Shown here: piece by piece, positions 24,439 through 35,170 of the stretch
Numbering within the stretch: position 1 is the stretch's first letter
Layout: each line of letters begins with the position of its first letter
Assembly: GCF_003254395.2 (NCBI RefSeq)
Contig: NC_037649.1
Span: 1,649,001 to 1,713,000, forward strand
From: Apis mellifera
Taxonomy: Eukaryota > Arthropoda > Insecta > Hymenoptera > Apidae
Reading direction: 5' to 3'
Length of the DNA stretch: 64,000 bases
The notes under the pieces: generated by a model
The model's input: only the letters and a program-made list of their open reading frames with translations
The model's database searches: none
What the model was told of the DNA's origin: nothing
Translations under genes and position numbers: made by a program

Positions 24439-24560
24439 ACTGCTGTTTGTTGACTGCGTTTACACGGGTACGGGTTGAGCGATGAACAGTCGAAAACTTC
24501 CGTAAAAAATAAATTATTTACGGCTGGACCGCTCGATATTTTCCATTAAATATGAGATTC
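24276..24560. promoter_or_regulatory. Candidate enhancer with POU and forkhead sites
   Basis: CpG-bearing island with an exact octamer ATTTGCAT (24394-24401), a forkhead-type TGTTTGTTGAC (24445), ATATTAATTTCG (24371) and GATTGCAGTAATTTC (24309). This mix is typical of developmental enhancers. Function is inferred. Confidence 0.3.
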
Positions 24561-25450
24561 TATTGAATATTCACCGTTGGAGAAAAAGAAGATTCTTTTC
24601 GAGGGAAACAATTAATCGTAAGATTCCTTTCCTTTTTTATTGGATCGGTATTGTAAATCAAAATGCTGGCCAAGAAATTATTTTTTTAAGGATGTAGAGA
24701 TTGTCACAATACTTAGAAATACATTCGTTATTCGAGATTTTGATATCTTGCACTCTTTTTTTTTTTTTTTTTTATCTAGCAACAACTTCTTAATTCATTT
24801 ACAAAAAGAATGTAAAAAGAGGATCTGAATAAAATATTGTGTGAAACGGAGCATGTAACAAATATTTTTTTCATTTATATTAAGTATGCTAGAAAAATAA
24901 ATAAAGTATATATATTTATATATTTATAATTTTTCAAAATATGAAAATTTTTAAAACATTCTCCTTGATGAATATCGGCCTTCCTATCACAAGTATCACA
25001 ATAGAACGTTGTTTCTTTCCTTCCTTCTTCTTCCTCCTTTGATCTTCCGATTGGAGCACACCATGCGATCCTTGTGTTTTTTATGAGAAAAAATAAAATG
25101 AGTCTTCTCATCTAAACGTTGTATCATTTATGGACAATCGGTTTTTGTATAAGAGTATTAGAAAAATGTTTGATTAGATTTAATCATCTAATTTTTCTCT
25201 AAATTTTGTATGTTACATTTCTCTTTCTTCTCATATATATTTTAAATTCATATATTCGTAGTTACTATTTTCATACTCAATTAATTACTGATTGTTTTCT
25301 TCTTTTTTTCGAGGCATCTTTATTTTTTTATTATATTTAAAACAAATAAAACAATGTAATTTAATTATTATTATGATAATAATTTTAATCAATAACACTG
25401 ATATTATTTTTAAACAAAATGAAAATCAAGTTCTTTTTTTCAACACATAG
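24561..25450. other. AT-rich DNA, no gene seen
   Basis: Apart from a T-run near 24755-24773 and a mildly GC-richer patch at 24965-25085, nothing is recognised. Confidence 0.5.
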
Positions 25451-25686
25451 CACGCTTCATTGAAAGCAGTTCTATAAATGACTGTTTTGATTCTGTAATA
25501 ATAATAATAATAACAATTTAAAACCATATAAAAATGGCGAAATATGACAAATTATATATTCTTTATTCATACACTTTGTTTTCACACGCTTGTATTCATT
25601 GAAGGTAGCTCTATAAATGACTATTTCGATTCTATAATAATAACAATTTAAAACAGTGTAAAAATGGCGAAATATGACAAATTAGT
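25451..25686. repeat. Local tandem duplication, about 130 bp
   Basis: CACGCTT..CATTGAA begins at 25451 and 25584. Both copies contain CTCTATAAATGACT-type sequence, an (AAT)n stretch, and AAAAATGGCGAAATATGACA (25530 and 25660, period 130). Moderately diverged. Confidence 0.75.
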
Positions 25687-26589
25687 CTTTATTTAAATAT
25701 TTGAAAGAAAAAAAATAATTTTAAATTATTTTAAAAACTGTGTTGTATAATGTCGAGTCTAGCTCCGACATTGGAGTCTTTAATAATTGGATGAAGATCC
25801 CATTTATTGCGATATTTAATTTAAATAAATTTTAAAGTATGTTTCGCTTCTCACAAATTTTGATTTATTGTATTAATTATATGAGGCTGCGTGGCACAGG
25901 TGAGTTATAGCGTAAGAGATTGAAGATAACGAAGGGTAAAATGTAATTGAATTGCGAGAGAAAGAGGGATGCGATAGAACAGAAATAGTTTTTTTTTTTT
26001 AAAGAAACTAGTTTTCATAAGAGGATCGCTTGATTAATCGTCTTTGCCTATCGTTTCAAGTAATAATTCAACGATCACTTTCACTTTCAATGAAATTAAC
26101 AATAAAACGATTGAAATTCGTGCATAAAACGAAAGATTCTTAACGAAAGATTTAAAATCTGCTCGACAATTGTTTCGTTTTCCATTTATCATTCAGTTAT
26201 TCGATTACTTTTAATACACGATTTATTGTCCAATTTTTAACGAGGACAACATCGTTAAAAATCCCTCGATTATTCAACAATTACTTTTACAGTGATCGAT
26301 TTTCCTTCGATACGAACAAACAACGATCGATAAACAATTCTTCAAAATTTCCATATCCAACGATTCGATTCCATTATTCCAAACGGAAGACGATTCGACG
26401 ATTATTTATTTTTTCTACCAACTATTAAACAATTACAAAAATCACGATGATCATCATCATATCCAATTCCTCAATCTTTTCAATTCCCCTCGACAAAAAA
26501 TACTTTTTCACAATCGTTATTAAAAAATCATCAAAAATCCACTCTGAACTCCACCGAGCGAGAAATAATTCCCTCGTCTTTCGTTATTC
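25687..26589. other. AT-rich DNA with an isolated splice-donor consensus
   Basis: AT-rich overall. GGCACAG/GTGAGTTATAG at 25893-25910 is a perfect splice-donor match, but no acceptor-bounded exon is visible upstream. 26040-26440 has many CGATT/ATCG words of mid GC. No gene is called. Confidence 0.35.
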
Positions 26590-26842
26590 AACGGCCACCC
26601 GTTACAGATTCGAGGAGCGTATGCAACGAGTGGGCCCGTTGTAACGCTTCAGCTAGTCCCTCTTCCACCCCCTCCTCCCCGACGACTTCACCCTTCCCCG
26701 AAGAGAGAAGAGGCCGGAGGTGGAGGAGGAGGAGGAGAAGGAGGAGGTGGCAGGGGTGCAGGCTGCGACTGGGTGCAGAGGGGGAGCAAGGGGGATCGCG
26801 CAGACATCCCCCTCCCCCTCCCTGGTGCAGGCCACCCACGCC

Positions 26843-26989
26843 ATGATCAATATTACGCCCCAGAGCTACGGCATCCAAACCGACCCCGAGACGGACTTCT
26901 TCCTGTTCCAAGCATCCAGACGACCGAGAATGGGGAAATGCAAGTTTCAGGGACGAAAGTTCCCATCGAAATCGGAAGCCAGAAATTAG
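26843..26989 (+). CDS. Candidate short coding exon or sORF
   Basis: The frame starts at an ATG in good context (CACGCCATGATC) and encodes about 48 residues beginning MINITPQSYGIQTDPETDFF and ending in a basic, Arg/Lys-rich tail. Third positions over the first 25 codons are strongly C/G-biased in a way that suits real coding better than the flanking purine repeats. Upstream, a pyrimidine stretch and CTGGTGCAG end at 26830 and could act as a splice acceptor, which would make this an internal exon continuing the frame; AATGCAAGT at 26938 resembles a rare GC-type donor. No family is recognised. The main doubt is that the whole island is GC-rich and open in several frames. Confidence 0.2.
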   Translation: MINITPQSYGIQTDPETDFFLFQASRRPRMGKCKFQGRKFPSKSEARN

Positions 26990-26991
26990 GA

Positions 26992-27014
26992 GGGGGAGGG
27001 GGGAGGGGGGAGGG
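26992..27014 (+). other. G-quadruplex-capable tract
   Basis: Runs of 5, 6, 6 and 3 G's separated by single A's: an ideal four-tetrad-type pattern with one-base loops. It immediately follows the stop of the 26843 frame. Confidence 0.75.
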
Positions 27015-27060
27015 TGGTGGCTAGACGGCGATGGCCATCGGAGGGAAAAATTTCGTGGGT

Positions 27061-28195
27061 CGAAAGTTTTTAACGTGGCGGAGGAGTGGAGAAAGATCTG
27101 GTGGATGGATTCTTTTCGAAGTCTTTTCTTTCTCTTTCTCTTTCTTTCTTTCTTTTTTCTGATCCTTTTTCTCTTGAGTTGGAGTTTCGAATTTTTTTCG
27201 GGAAGATCGAGGAGATTTTTAAGTGATTACGATATTTTTTAACGTTTGGGGAAAAGAGGAGTGGATTTGTTTTCTTTTTTTTTTTTTTTGATCTGTGTGT
27301 CGTTCATTTTTCGATTTTGAAGCTGATGAGATTGAATTTCGAGCGATCAGTTTGAGGCGGTTTTGGTTTTTTTTAGAGAAAAGAGAAGTGGATTCTTTTT
27401 CTTTTGTTCTTTTCTGTCTCTCTCTTCTTTCTTTCTTTATTATTATTATTTTTTTTGATCTGTCTGGTTTTGTTGGTTTATAGGTTAGAGTTGAAACTGG
27501 ATTGAGGTTTAATTCGATCAAGTGAAATTAAATTTGATGCAATTTTTTAACATCGGAAAAGAAAAATGGATGAATTCTTTTTTTTATTCGAGTTATTGTT
27601 TCCGGATTTGAGATGAGATAAGATTTCAAACGAACAAAGATTGATACATTTTTACAGATTTTTCATCTATAAATAGAGAGATGGATGGATTTATTTCTAT
27701 TCCTTCTTCGTTTTTTTCGATTCGTTGATTTTTAAGATTAGATGAATCGTGAAGAATGTGTGAGATTGATTTTCAAGCGAAGAGTAAATGAGTTTAATGA
27801 AGTTAATAATAGATGGATTTTTTGTATTCCTTTTCCCTTTTCGTTTTTTCGATCGATTTGTTTATTTTCTTTTTTTTTTTTTTTAGATTAGAACCGAGGA
27901 AATAGTTTCTAGTGCAGGAAAGAGATAAATGGATCCTTTTTTACTCCTTTTTTCTCTTTTTTTCTTTGATTTATTGATTCGTTTTTTGAATTCGATTTGA
28001 AGTGAGATTGATTCTTTTGAAAGGATTAGATGAGTTTAGAGTAGGATATGATTTTTAGCGTTTAGAAAATAAACAAATTGATGGATCTTTTTTTTCTTTA
28101 TTCATTTCTTCTTCTTTGATCTATTCTTTTGTTTGATTGTCATATATTTCATTACTAAATATCGATATTTTTAAGGGGATTTAAGTTTTGAATTA
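27061..28195. repeat. Degenerate tandem array beside GC island
   Basis: The phrase (A)GTGGATT/ATGGATC followed by a long T-rich run recurs near 27101, 27261, 27388, 27567, 27683, 27812, 27928 and 28081, spaced about 115-180 bp. Each unit then carries GATTTGAGATGAGAT or GAAGCTGATGAGATTGAA variants. The left copies retain CpGs such as TTTCGAGCGATC; right copies lose them. Apparent frames on both strands are poly-Phe or poly-Lys readings of the T-runs. Confidence 0.65.
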
Positions 28196-29161
28196 AGTTT
28201 CTGTATTTCTTTCTGAAATTGTGTACAATCATTTCATTCAAGGAAAAAAAATTATTTTCAATTTTAATATATTATTAATTAAAATTTCCATATTTCCGTA
28301 TTTTAACGATCTCGTCTTATTCTCCAAGTTCTGTTTCCTATTGAAAATCTATTTTTATATAATTATAGAAAGGAAACGAGATCAAAGCTTATTTGGCTTT
28401 TATAAAAGAAGATGGTATTTTGAAAGGAATTCTTGGAAAATATTGTTATAATGATCGATACCAAAAAAGTTTGCGATTTAATTGCTTCTAAAACAAAATC
28501 GAAAAAGATAAAGATACTTGTGTGCCATCTTTTGAAGAAATAGATTTTAATTTATTTGAATATACGTAATTGTTACACATGAATCATTGTCATTTTAAAA
28601 ATCCAAGTATCGAAGAATTATCATTTATTAATTTTTAAAAAAATTTTTCTACGAATATTATTTCAAAAAAATAATTAATGAAATATATTTACTTTTATCC
28701 TTTAATATTGTAAAATATTTAAGAAAATATTTCTAAAATACTTAATAAATACTCCAAGAATCATTTAATAGAATAACATTATTCTACTAATATTTTTCAA
28801 TTAAGAAAAATATTTCGTTGCAATTCTGTTCAAACAAAAATGATTCAAATAAATATTATTCATTTCGAAGAATACACAAAATTAATATTTTTCTTCCTCC
28901 AATCTTCTCAACAATATCTTATCTGTATTTAACATAAATGTAATCGATATCTTTATTAAATTCTCAAGAAAACAGCTCACTTTTTATTCGACACACCCTG
29001 TATAAAAAATTGTTAATAAAAACGATAAAAAAATAAACGTAAAATAAAGCAAATCGAGAGAATTAACGATAACTGGATATACAATTGTAATTGCAGTTAT
29101 TATCCACCAAGAAAAAGGAGAAAAAAAAGAAGAAGAAGAATAGTTAAATGACCGAAAATGT
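28196..29161. other. AT-rich DNA with a lone MITE-like end
   Basis: AT-rich and noncoding. At 28980-29000 ATTCGACACACCCTGTATA resembles the terminal repeat of the 42409 element (reverse complement TACAGGGTGTGTCGAAT). The matching left end was not found, so this is a solo or truncated end. Confidence 0.4.
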
Positions 29162-29473
29162 TCATTTTTCATCGATCAGAGTGTTGGCAAATAGAGTTCG
29201 GTTGTAGTTGCCACATAGTTGAGGATTGAATTGAAAACTCGCGCAGGGGTTGCAGAAAGGAAAGGCCGTTCGATGGAAACTTTGTTGGAAAGTAAACACC
29301 ATCTGGGCGGAGCTGTATCTGCAAAATTTGATAGTTAATTCCGATTCGACGACTTTTCGTCCAGCTTTTGTGCCCCCTCCTTGATGAGCGCCCTCTTGAA
29401 AGAAGGTAATAAAACGTAGCTCGAATCGATATTTAAGGCCAACTTTTTCGTGCAGGGATTTCATCCATTGCAC
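29162..29473 (-). CDS. Unrecognised 103-codon open frame
   Basis: Read on the minus strand from ATG at 29473 to TGA at 29162. It encodes a 103-residue protein of balanced composition starting MQWMKSLHEKVGLKYRF, without low-complexity runs, with aromatic residues and four Cys scattered in the second half, and no obvious signal peptide or membrane helix. It coincides almost exactly with a mid-GC island in AT-rich DNA, and stops flank it closely. No family is recognised. A CTCF-like core (29388-29396) falls inside it, and CTCGYGCARGGRTTT-like words repeat at about 29239 and 29503, so a conserved noncoding element is the main alternative. Among frames in this window it is one of the few that is not explained by simple repeats. 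Confidence 0.22.
   Translation of the reverse strand: MQWMKSLHEKVGLKYRFELRFITFFQEGAHQGGGTKAGRKVVESELTIKFCRYSSAQMVFTFQQSFHRTAFPFCNPCASFQFNPQLCGNYNRTLFANTLIDEK
29388..29396 (-). promoter_or_regulatory. CTCF-like core AGAGGGCGC
   Basis: The plus strand reads GCGCCCTCT; the minus strand reads CAAGAGGGCGCTCA, close to the shared vertebrate/fly CTCF core. Confidence 0.35.
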
Positions 29474-30380
29474 GCGTTTTGGGAATGACGGGACGTTTTG
29501 GAAAACTCGTGCAAGGATTTTGTAATTTGAATGAAAAATGATGAGACACGTTTGATTTTTATTTTACAATATTTTTGTTATATTTTTCTCAAAGAAAGTA
29601 CAATGTTATTGGTATATAATGTTGTTCATATTTCAATAAAAATAATGCATAAATAATTATATGATGAATGAATGAAGTATCATAGATAAAAGTAATTTCA
29701 TAATTTTTAATAAACCATTTTTGAGAATATGTGCATAAGAGTGAAAAAGAAAAAGGAATTATATAATATTATTAATATTTAATATTGTGCAGATCAATAA
29801 AAATAATACAAAATGTTATGGCATATATTAATGAAATATCATAAAACAATATATATAAAAGTAATTTCATAATTTTTAATGAACTATTAGCTCTTTATAA
29901 TAGATTAACAAATATTCCAACTTTTTAATACTCTGATATTTTTTGACTTTCCTCTTTGAAAAATTAAAACAATTAAAAGCATATAATTATATAATTGAAT
30001 TGTTCATAATTCATTTATTGTTCATTTCATAATTAAATATCTATTTTTTAATTCTGATAGTTTTGTATGATTTTATAATCGAAATATTTTTTATATTTTG
30101 TCAAAAATATTCCATACAACTTTCAACTCTTTTTATCCTAAAGATTCATTCCTCAAAAATTAAAAAATAAAATATTATTTTACCAATTACCATTTTATAT
30201 TATATAAATGAATATAAGTTTTAAGAAAAAAGAATATAATAAATTCTCTGAATAAAAATACGAGAAATTTGTATTTCATATTGTAGAATATAAATTTATA
30301 AAAATATATATATAATAAATAATGCGAGAATATGTAATTTAAAATTTCAAAGATTACATGTTATAGACGATACAAGAAAT
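29474..30380. other. AT-rich DNA with a diverged duplication
   Basis: AAAGTAATTTCATAATTTTTAA occurs near 29689 and 29858 (spacing 169), preceded in both by AATAAAAATAAT. The rest is AT-rich and featureless. Confidence 0.5.
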
Positions 30381-30990
30381 AAGATAATAAATCTCTATAA
30401 ATCGTTCGTTTCCTCGATTGCTTGCAAACTATCACTCATTCTGACGTTAATAATGCAAGAAAGAGGAGAAACGTACCTCTTTCGTCCGTTATTACTTTAT
30501 CGCAAGAAGCCTGGTTTGATGCAACGCACTCGTATCAAATGACACGCGATAATTCTAACATTTCATCATTATTATATGATCGAAACTTAATGATTGCACG
30601 TGCACGTGCATTAAGAGGAATCGAAGTAAAATATCTCTTTGGTAGTAGGATGTTCGTTTTTTGCACACGAATCAACGTTTTAAATTTTCAGCTTTGAATA
30701 AGGAGGGTTAAAAAGGGTGGCCCTCGTTTAATCCGTGGCTGAATTCGTATTGTCGAAAGTATGTTGAATAGAAAGGATTGAACATATGGAACCGCAGCAA
30801 AGATATAATAGCAGTACGTGTGTATGTAATGCTGAACGATTCGAGAGAGTTTTTTTTTAAGATGGTTCCATTATTATTTTTAGAGTGTGAAATAATGTTT
30901 TCATGGTTATCGTATAAAGAAAAGGAACGCATAAGTGGTAGATTTAAGTATTATCATTGTATGAATAAATCTGTTCTGCAAGTCCATTAA
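30381..30990. promoter_or_regulatory. Mid-GC island with double E-box
   Basis: Complex, CpG-bearing island. It contains the 16-bp palindrome TGCACGTGCACGTGCA at 30595-30610. A 91-codon plus-strand frame (30422-30697) crosses it with mixed composition but no recognised domain. A regulatory element is more likely. Confidence 0.3.
30595..30610. promoter_or_regulatory. Double E-box palindrome
   Basis: Two abutting CACGTG hexamers (30597-30602, 30603-30608) inside a perfect 16-bp palindrome. The same core 12-mer as at 11841-11852. Confidence 0.4.
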
Positions 30991-31740
30991 AGAGAGAAAT
31001 GGATGATTACTTTTTTTATTTTGAAAGTATGATGTGGTAAGAATTGAAAAATTTATTTTACTTAATTTTATATTTTGATTGACAATTCTTTATTTATACT
31101 TTTAAATGAAATTGTATGTATAATAATGATATCTTAAAATTATATTATTTGTAATATTTGTAATGATATTAAAAATTTCATCAATACGTGATTCTTACAA
31201 TATTCAAATATGTTAAAAAAGTGATACAAGTGAAATATAATTTTCAATGTAATTTTTAAAATTATAAAATAAAAGTTGTAAAAATAATATTTTCTTACAC
31301 TGACAATTTTTTACACACAAATAATAATATCTTCCATTAATTTTATTTGAATTCCGGATAGATTTTTCATGAAAGAAATTTTTGAGGTTATGAAATTATA
31401 ACCTAATCTGAATAATCGAGCTTGAAAATTTTAAGACGTATTAATAATTTCATTTTGATCGATAATAAATCATAGTTAATCAATTGTACAATAATATACA
31501 TTTTATTTTGTATATTTAAAATTTCTAAAATTATATAATATCATTTAAATATTAAACAACATTCAACAATATATTATTCGTTGTTTAATAATTTTATAAC
31601 ATTTCAATAAAATTTTTAAAAAAAAAATTATCTCGATCGATTGAATTCAATAAATGTTCAATTAATTCGATCAAGATACATTGCTGAAATTAAAGCTGAA
31701 ACAGTACGAGGAATAAAACGATAACAGAACGAAAGAAAAA
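30991..31740. other. AT-rich DNA, no gene seen
   Basis: AT-rich. One small inverted repeat (AGGTTAT 31385-31391, ATAACCT 31398-31404). No gene. Confidence 0.5.
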
Positions 31741-32220
31741 TCGTTCGTTTTAAAAATCATCGTACACACAGATCTTTATCGTGGAATAACTTTCGATGGA
31801 AACACACATCTAGTGACTTGGCAACGAGCACAATTCCTGTTGCCACAGCGAATGGGAACAAACCATTGGGATGAAAAACCTGTGTCGTTGAAAAAAGATG
31901 AGGTCTCCATGACAAATGGGGCCCCATCGATGCACGGTCGTCAGCAGTGGAAATTTCTCCGTCGTTTATCATCTGTCGATGGAGAGCAATTGGTACGCAC
32001 GTGACGCGGCCATAGACAAAAAAAAAAAAAAAAATAAAGTTTTTGCTCGATTGATATGGCAAAATTCGACCGTTCCAGTTTTACGGTTGTCCAAGTAGGC
32101 TGAACCTGTTATCGAGCAGCGCCATCTCGAAGAATCGCGATCGATGGATTTTATAATGGCGATCTGATTGGCCGAACTTCGGCTCTGAACGCCATCTTTT
32201 TCCTTTCAGGTTTTTTTAGG
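31741..32220. promoter_or_regulatory. Conserved-looking island with CTCF-like site
   Basis: Complex mid-GC block (31757-32010), an A-run (32019-32035), then a CpG-rich block with a CTCF-like core (32119-32127) and a second CGCCATCTT near 32190. Three frames (101 codons minus; 63 and 60 plus) are open across the same bases, so none stands out. TTTTTCCTTTCAG at 32196-32209 is a good splice-acceptor match, but what follows is T-rich. Confidence 0.3.
32119..32127 (-). promoter_or_regulatory. CTCF-like core AGATGGCGC
   Basis: The plus strand reads AGCGCCATCTC; the exact reverse complement of the fly core AGATGGCGCT. Confidence 0.35.
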
Positions 32221-33069
32221 ATAGGAAAGAAATGTGCCAATTTCACATCAACACGAGATTGTGTATTTTCTCCTGTCACGTTAGAATAGAGATGAAATGT
32301 ATCAATTGGGAATTTAAAAATTTAAAAATTAAAGTTAATGCAAGTTTAAAATTTCTTTTTTTTTTTTTTTCGTTTTATTATTAGAATAGAGATGAAGTAA
32401 TTTTTAAATCTAGATATATGTGCATCCATACAATAAAATTTAAAATTTGAAATCTGATTCGAGAGATTAATTGTGAGAAAAAAGAAAATTTTTGAAGTTT
32501 CGAATATTCTTATTTAAAAATGCACAGGCATGATTTCTTTGAAAGATGAGAAAAAGATCCTATATGCTTTTATATTCTTTATTAGAGTATATTAAAAGTT
32601 TTGCCAATAATTGAAAACAGAAATGGAAGCAACGATGTTTTTAAAAACTGACAGTTTTACAAGGGAAATTTCTCCATTAGGAGCCATGAAAATAGAACGT
32701 AACTTCTAACTGGTTGGGAACGTACATTCCATTTTATTTTTTGCGATAACCTTTATCTTTAACAACCAACTTCTTAAGGAAAAGTAGTGGCTAAAAGCCT
32801 TTTTAACCTTGCCTAGTCCTTCCTATATCCTCTATGCTCCTGCAATTCTCTTTTCTCCATAGTGGATGTACAATATAATAGAAAATATACTCATAGAATC
32901 ATTTATTCATCAACAATACCCATTTTTAAAGAGAATTTTCTTGCGTTTAAAAATGAATTGTTAAACATTATTATAGTTCGTTCCCTAAGTTTCTCTGGTT
33001 ATTTACCTCCGCTAATGGTTTTAATGGCCATTAAAATGCTCCATACATAACCCATATTATACTCAAACT
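32221..33069. other. Short repeat then AT-rich DNA
   Basis: TTAGAATAGAGATGAARTR occurs at 32282 and 32381, a short degenerate duplication next to the island. From 32430 the DNA is AT-rich with a mildly complex patch at 32640-32870. No gene. Confidence 0.45.
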
Positions 33070-34140
33070 TTCGTTCGAATCAGAATTCTCGAATTTTTTA
33101 AAATATTATTCAAATATTTTGTGATCCATTATATAATATATATCATTCACTCTAAATTTTAATTACAATTGAACAAAAATTGTAAACAAACACAAGAGAA
33201 AATTGCTCCATAATCTATTAAACACAAATTTTCTTTCGAAATCAAAATTTTCGAATTTCTTAAAATATTATTCAAATATTTTGTGATCCATTACATAATA
33301 TATATATCATTCACTCTAAATTTTAATTACAATTGAACAAAAATTGTAAACAAATAGAAGAGAAAATTGCTCCATAATCTATTAAACACAAATTTTCTTT
33401 CGAAATCAAAATTTTCGAATTTCTTAAAATATTATACAAATATTTGATCTATTATACAATACATATATCACTTTAAATCTTAGTTATAATTGAACGAAAA
33501 TTTTAAACAAAGAAAAGAAAATTGCTCCATAATCTATTAAACAAATTTTCATTCGAATCAGAATTTTCGAATTTCTTAAAATATTATTCAAATATTTTGT
33601 GATCCATTACATAATATATATATCATTCACTCTAAATTTTAATTACAATTGAACAAAAATTGCAAAAACAAACACAAGAGAAAATTGTTCCATAATCTAT
33701 TAAACACAAATTTTCTTTCGAAATCAAAATTTTCGAATTTCTTAAAATATTATTCAAATATTTTGTGATCCATTATATAATATATATATATCATTCACTC
33801 TACATTTTAATTATAATTGAACAAAAATTGTAAATACAAGAGAAAATTGCTCCATAATCTAACACAATTAAACACAAATTTTCTTTCGAAATTTGAAAAT
33901 TTTCGAATTTCTTAAAATATTATTCAAATATTTTGATCCATTACACAATATATATATTATCCTAAATTTTACAATTATTATGAATTTCTTAAAATATTAT
34001 TCAAATATTTTGTGATCCATTACACAATACATATATTACTTTAAATTTTAATTACAATTGAATAAAAATTGTAAACAAATACAAGAGAAAATCGCTCCAT
34101 AATTCATTATAAATTTTTTTTCACATTAGAATTTCTTAAA
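33070..34140. repeat. Tandem array, about 160-bp units, eight copies
   Basis: Anchor GAATTTCTTAAAATATTA or a variant occurs at 33091, 33253, 33417, 33569, 33735, 33905, 33982 and 34129 (spacings 152-170, with two shortened). Units include ATTTTGTGATCCATTA, TCATTCACTCTAAATTTTAA, AATTGAACAAAAATTG and AGAAAATTGCTCCATAATC. Internal copies are very similar. Noncoding. Confidence 0.9.
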
Positions 34141-34199
34141 ATATGATTATAAATACTAAAGCATTATAAATCATTCAAATCTAACAATTACAAACCCAA

Positions 34200-35170
34200 A
34201 AATTAGTATATCACCCCTATCGATCCAGACAAAAATACCTAAAAACATTCCTCGACCACTCTTTCTCTCTCCCTCCCCCTCTTTCTTTTTCTCTTTCTCT
34301 TTCTCTACGTCTCAGCTCTATAATTCACTCAGAAGCCACCTTCGAGTTTCCTCCATTTCCCGCAACGCATCGCATTAACCCGGTTACCCCCATTTCTAAA
34401 TCAAACTCCAAACCAAGTCCGTCCACGCTTGCAAAACCGAGAAACCGCCGCCCCCGGAATAATTCAACCTCCGAATCCTGAGACTCTTATCCGACCCTCC
34501 CCAATAGTCCCCTAAAACCCAACCTGGAAGGAAAATCCTTGTCGGTTGTTTCCATATACTATATCACTCGTTCGCACCCATGAGAGAGGAGAGGGAGAGG
34601 AAGGAAGGAAGAAAAAGAGACAGGCAGGGAAAGGGGGAGCAGGAAGGAAGGAAAGATGAAAACGTAAATAATTTTCGCGTCGAGGCGTCCGGACGTGGGG
34701 AAAAAGGGGACAGGCCGTCTGCTCTAGGAAAGGGTGGCCCGGTATGCAAGCAGCTCTCCTCTCGTGCTGCCTCGACAAGGGGAGGGGAGGAAGGGGTGAA
34801 AGAAGAACTCGTAGGGGCGGCGAAGAAGAGAGGCTGGAACAGAAGCGGGGAAGGGGTTGGGGGTGGAGGAGAGGGGGAGGGGGTTTTGGTGAAGAAAGAA
34901 AAAGGGGGTGGGAAGGGGAGAGTCGGAGAACTGGAGGAGTGTCACAATAGCCTGCAGATTGGAGAGGCAGACGTACAGTCCCTGACCTGGCCGTGTACAG
35001 TCCCTTTCGAGGTCTGGAGGGAGGGTGTGTGTATAATGCTCATCGCCATTTCTTGTTTCACCGTCTTTCGTTATTTATTTTGTCCGATATCGACACGATA
35101 AACATGGAGGTTACAATGCAGGCCGTCTCGAGTGTCATCTCGAGGAGCTCTCTAGGCTTTTAAACAGGGT
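34200..35170. promoter_or_regulatory. Large GC-rich island with purine tracts
   Basis: A roughly 950-bp island: pyrimidine-rich at 34255-34315, complex CpG sequence to 34560, then a strongly purine-skewed plus strand (34577-34940) with a G-quadruplex-capable core at 34847-34883. The longest open frame of the window (34580-35101, +, 173 codons) lies here but is mostly Gly/Glu/Lys/Arg from GGA/GAA repeats; purine-only codons cannot form TAA-type stops easily, so I do not call it. The right edge (34945-35110) is the GC-rich relative of the repeat units that follow. Confidence 0.4.
34847..34883 (+). other. G-quadruplex-capable tract
   Basis: G-runs of 4, 4, 5, 5 and 5 separated by short loops within a polypurine stretch that could also form triplex DNA. 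Confidence 0.65.

Larger units (their letters stand above)
26590..27060. promoter_or_regulatory. GC-rich island with G4 tract
   Basis: One of the most GC-rich parts of the window: a GGA/GAG purine repeat (26700-26755), C-rich stretches, an open frame at 26843-26989 and a G-quadruplex tract at 26992-27014. The 107-codon minus-strand and 83-codon plus-strand frames are codon shadows of the repeats. It could be a promoter with a first coding exon. Confidence 0.35.

Noticed and set aside
30422..30697. 91-codon plus-strand frame
   Set aside because: Plausible composition but no domain or splice support; it overlaps the double E-box palindrome, so a regulatory reading is preferred.
31757..32062. 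101-codon minus-strand frame
   Set aside because: Its start lies upstream of a poly-Phe run from an A-tract, and two plus-strand frames are open across the same bases. Treated as a noncoding island.
34580..35101. Longest open frame in the window (173 codons, +)
   Set aside because: Mostly Gly/Glu/Lys/Arg from GGA/GAA purine repeats that rarely form stops; the C-terminal part is the GC-rich unit of a tandem array. No domain.
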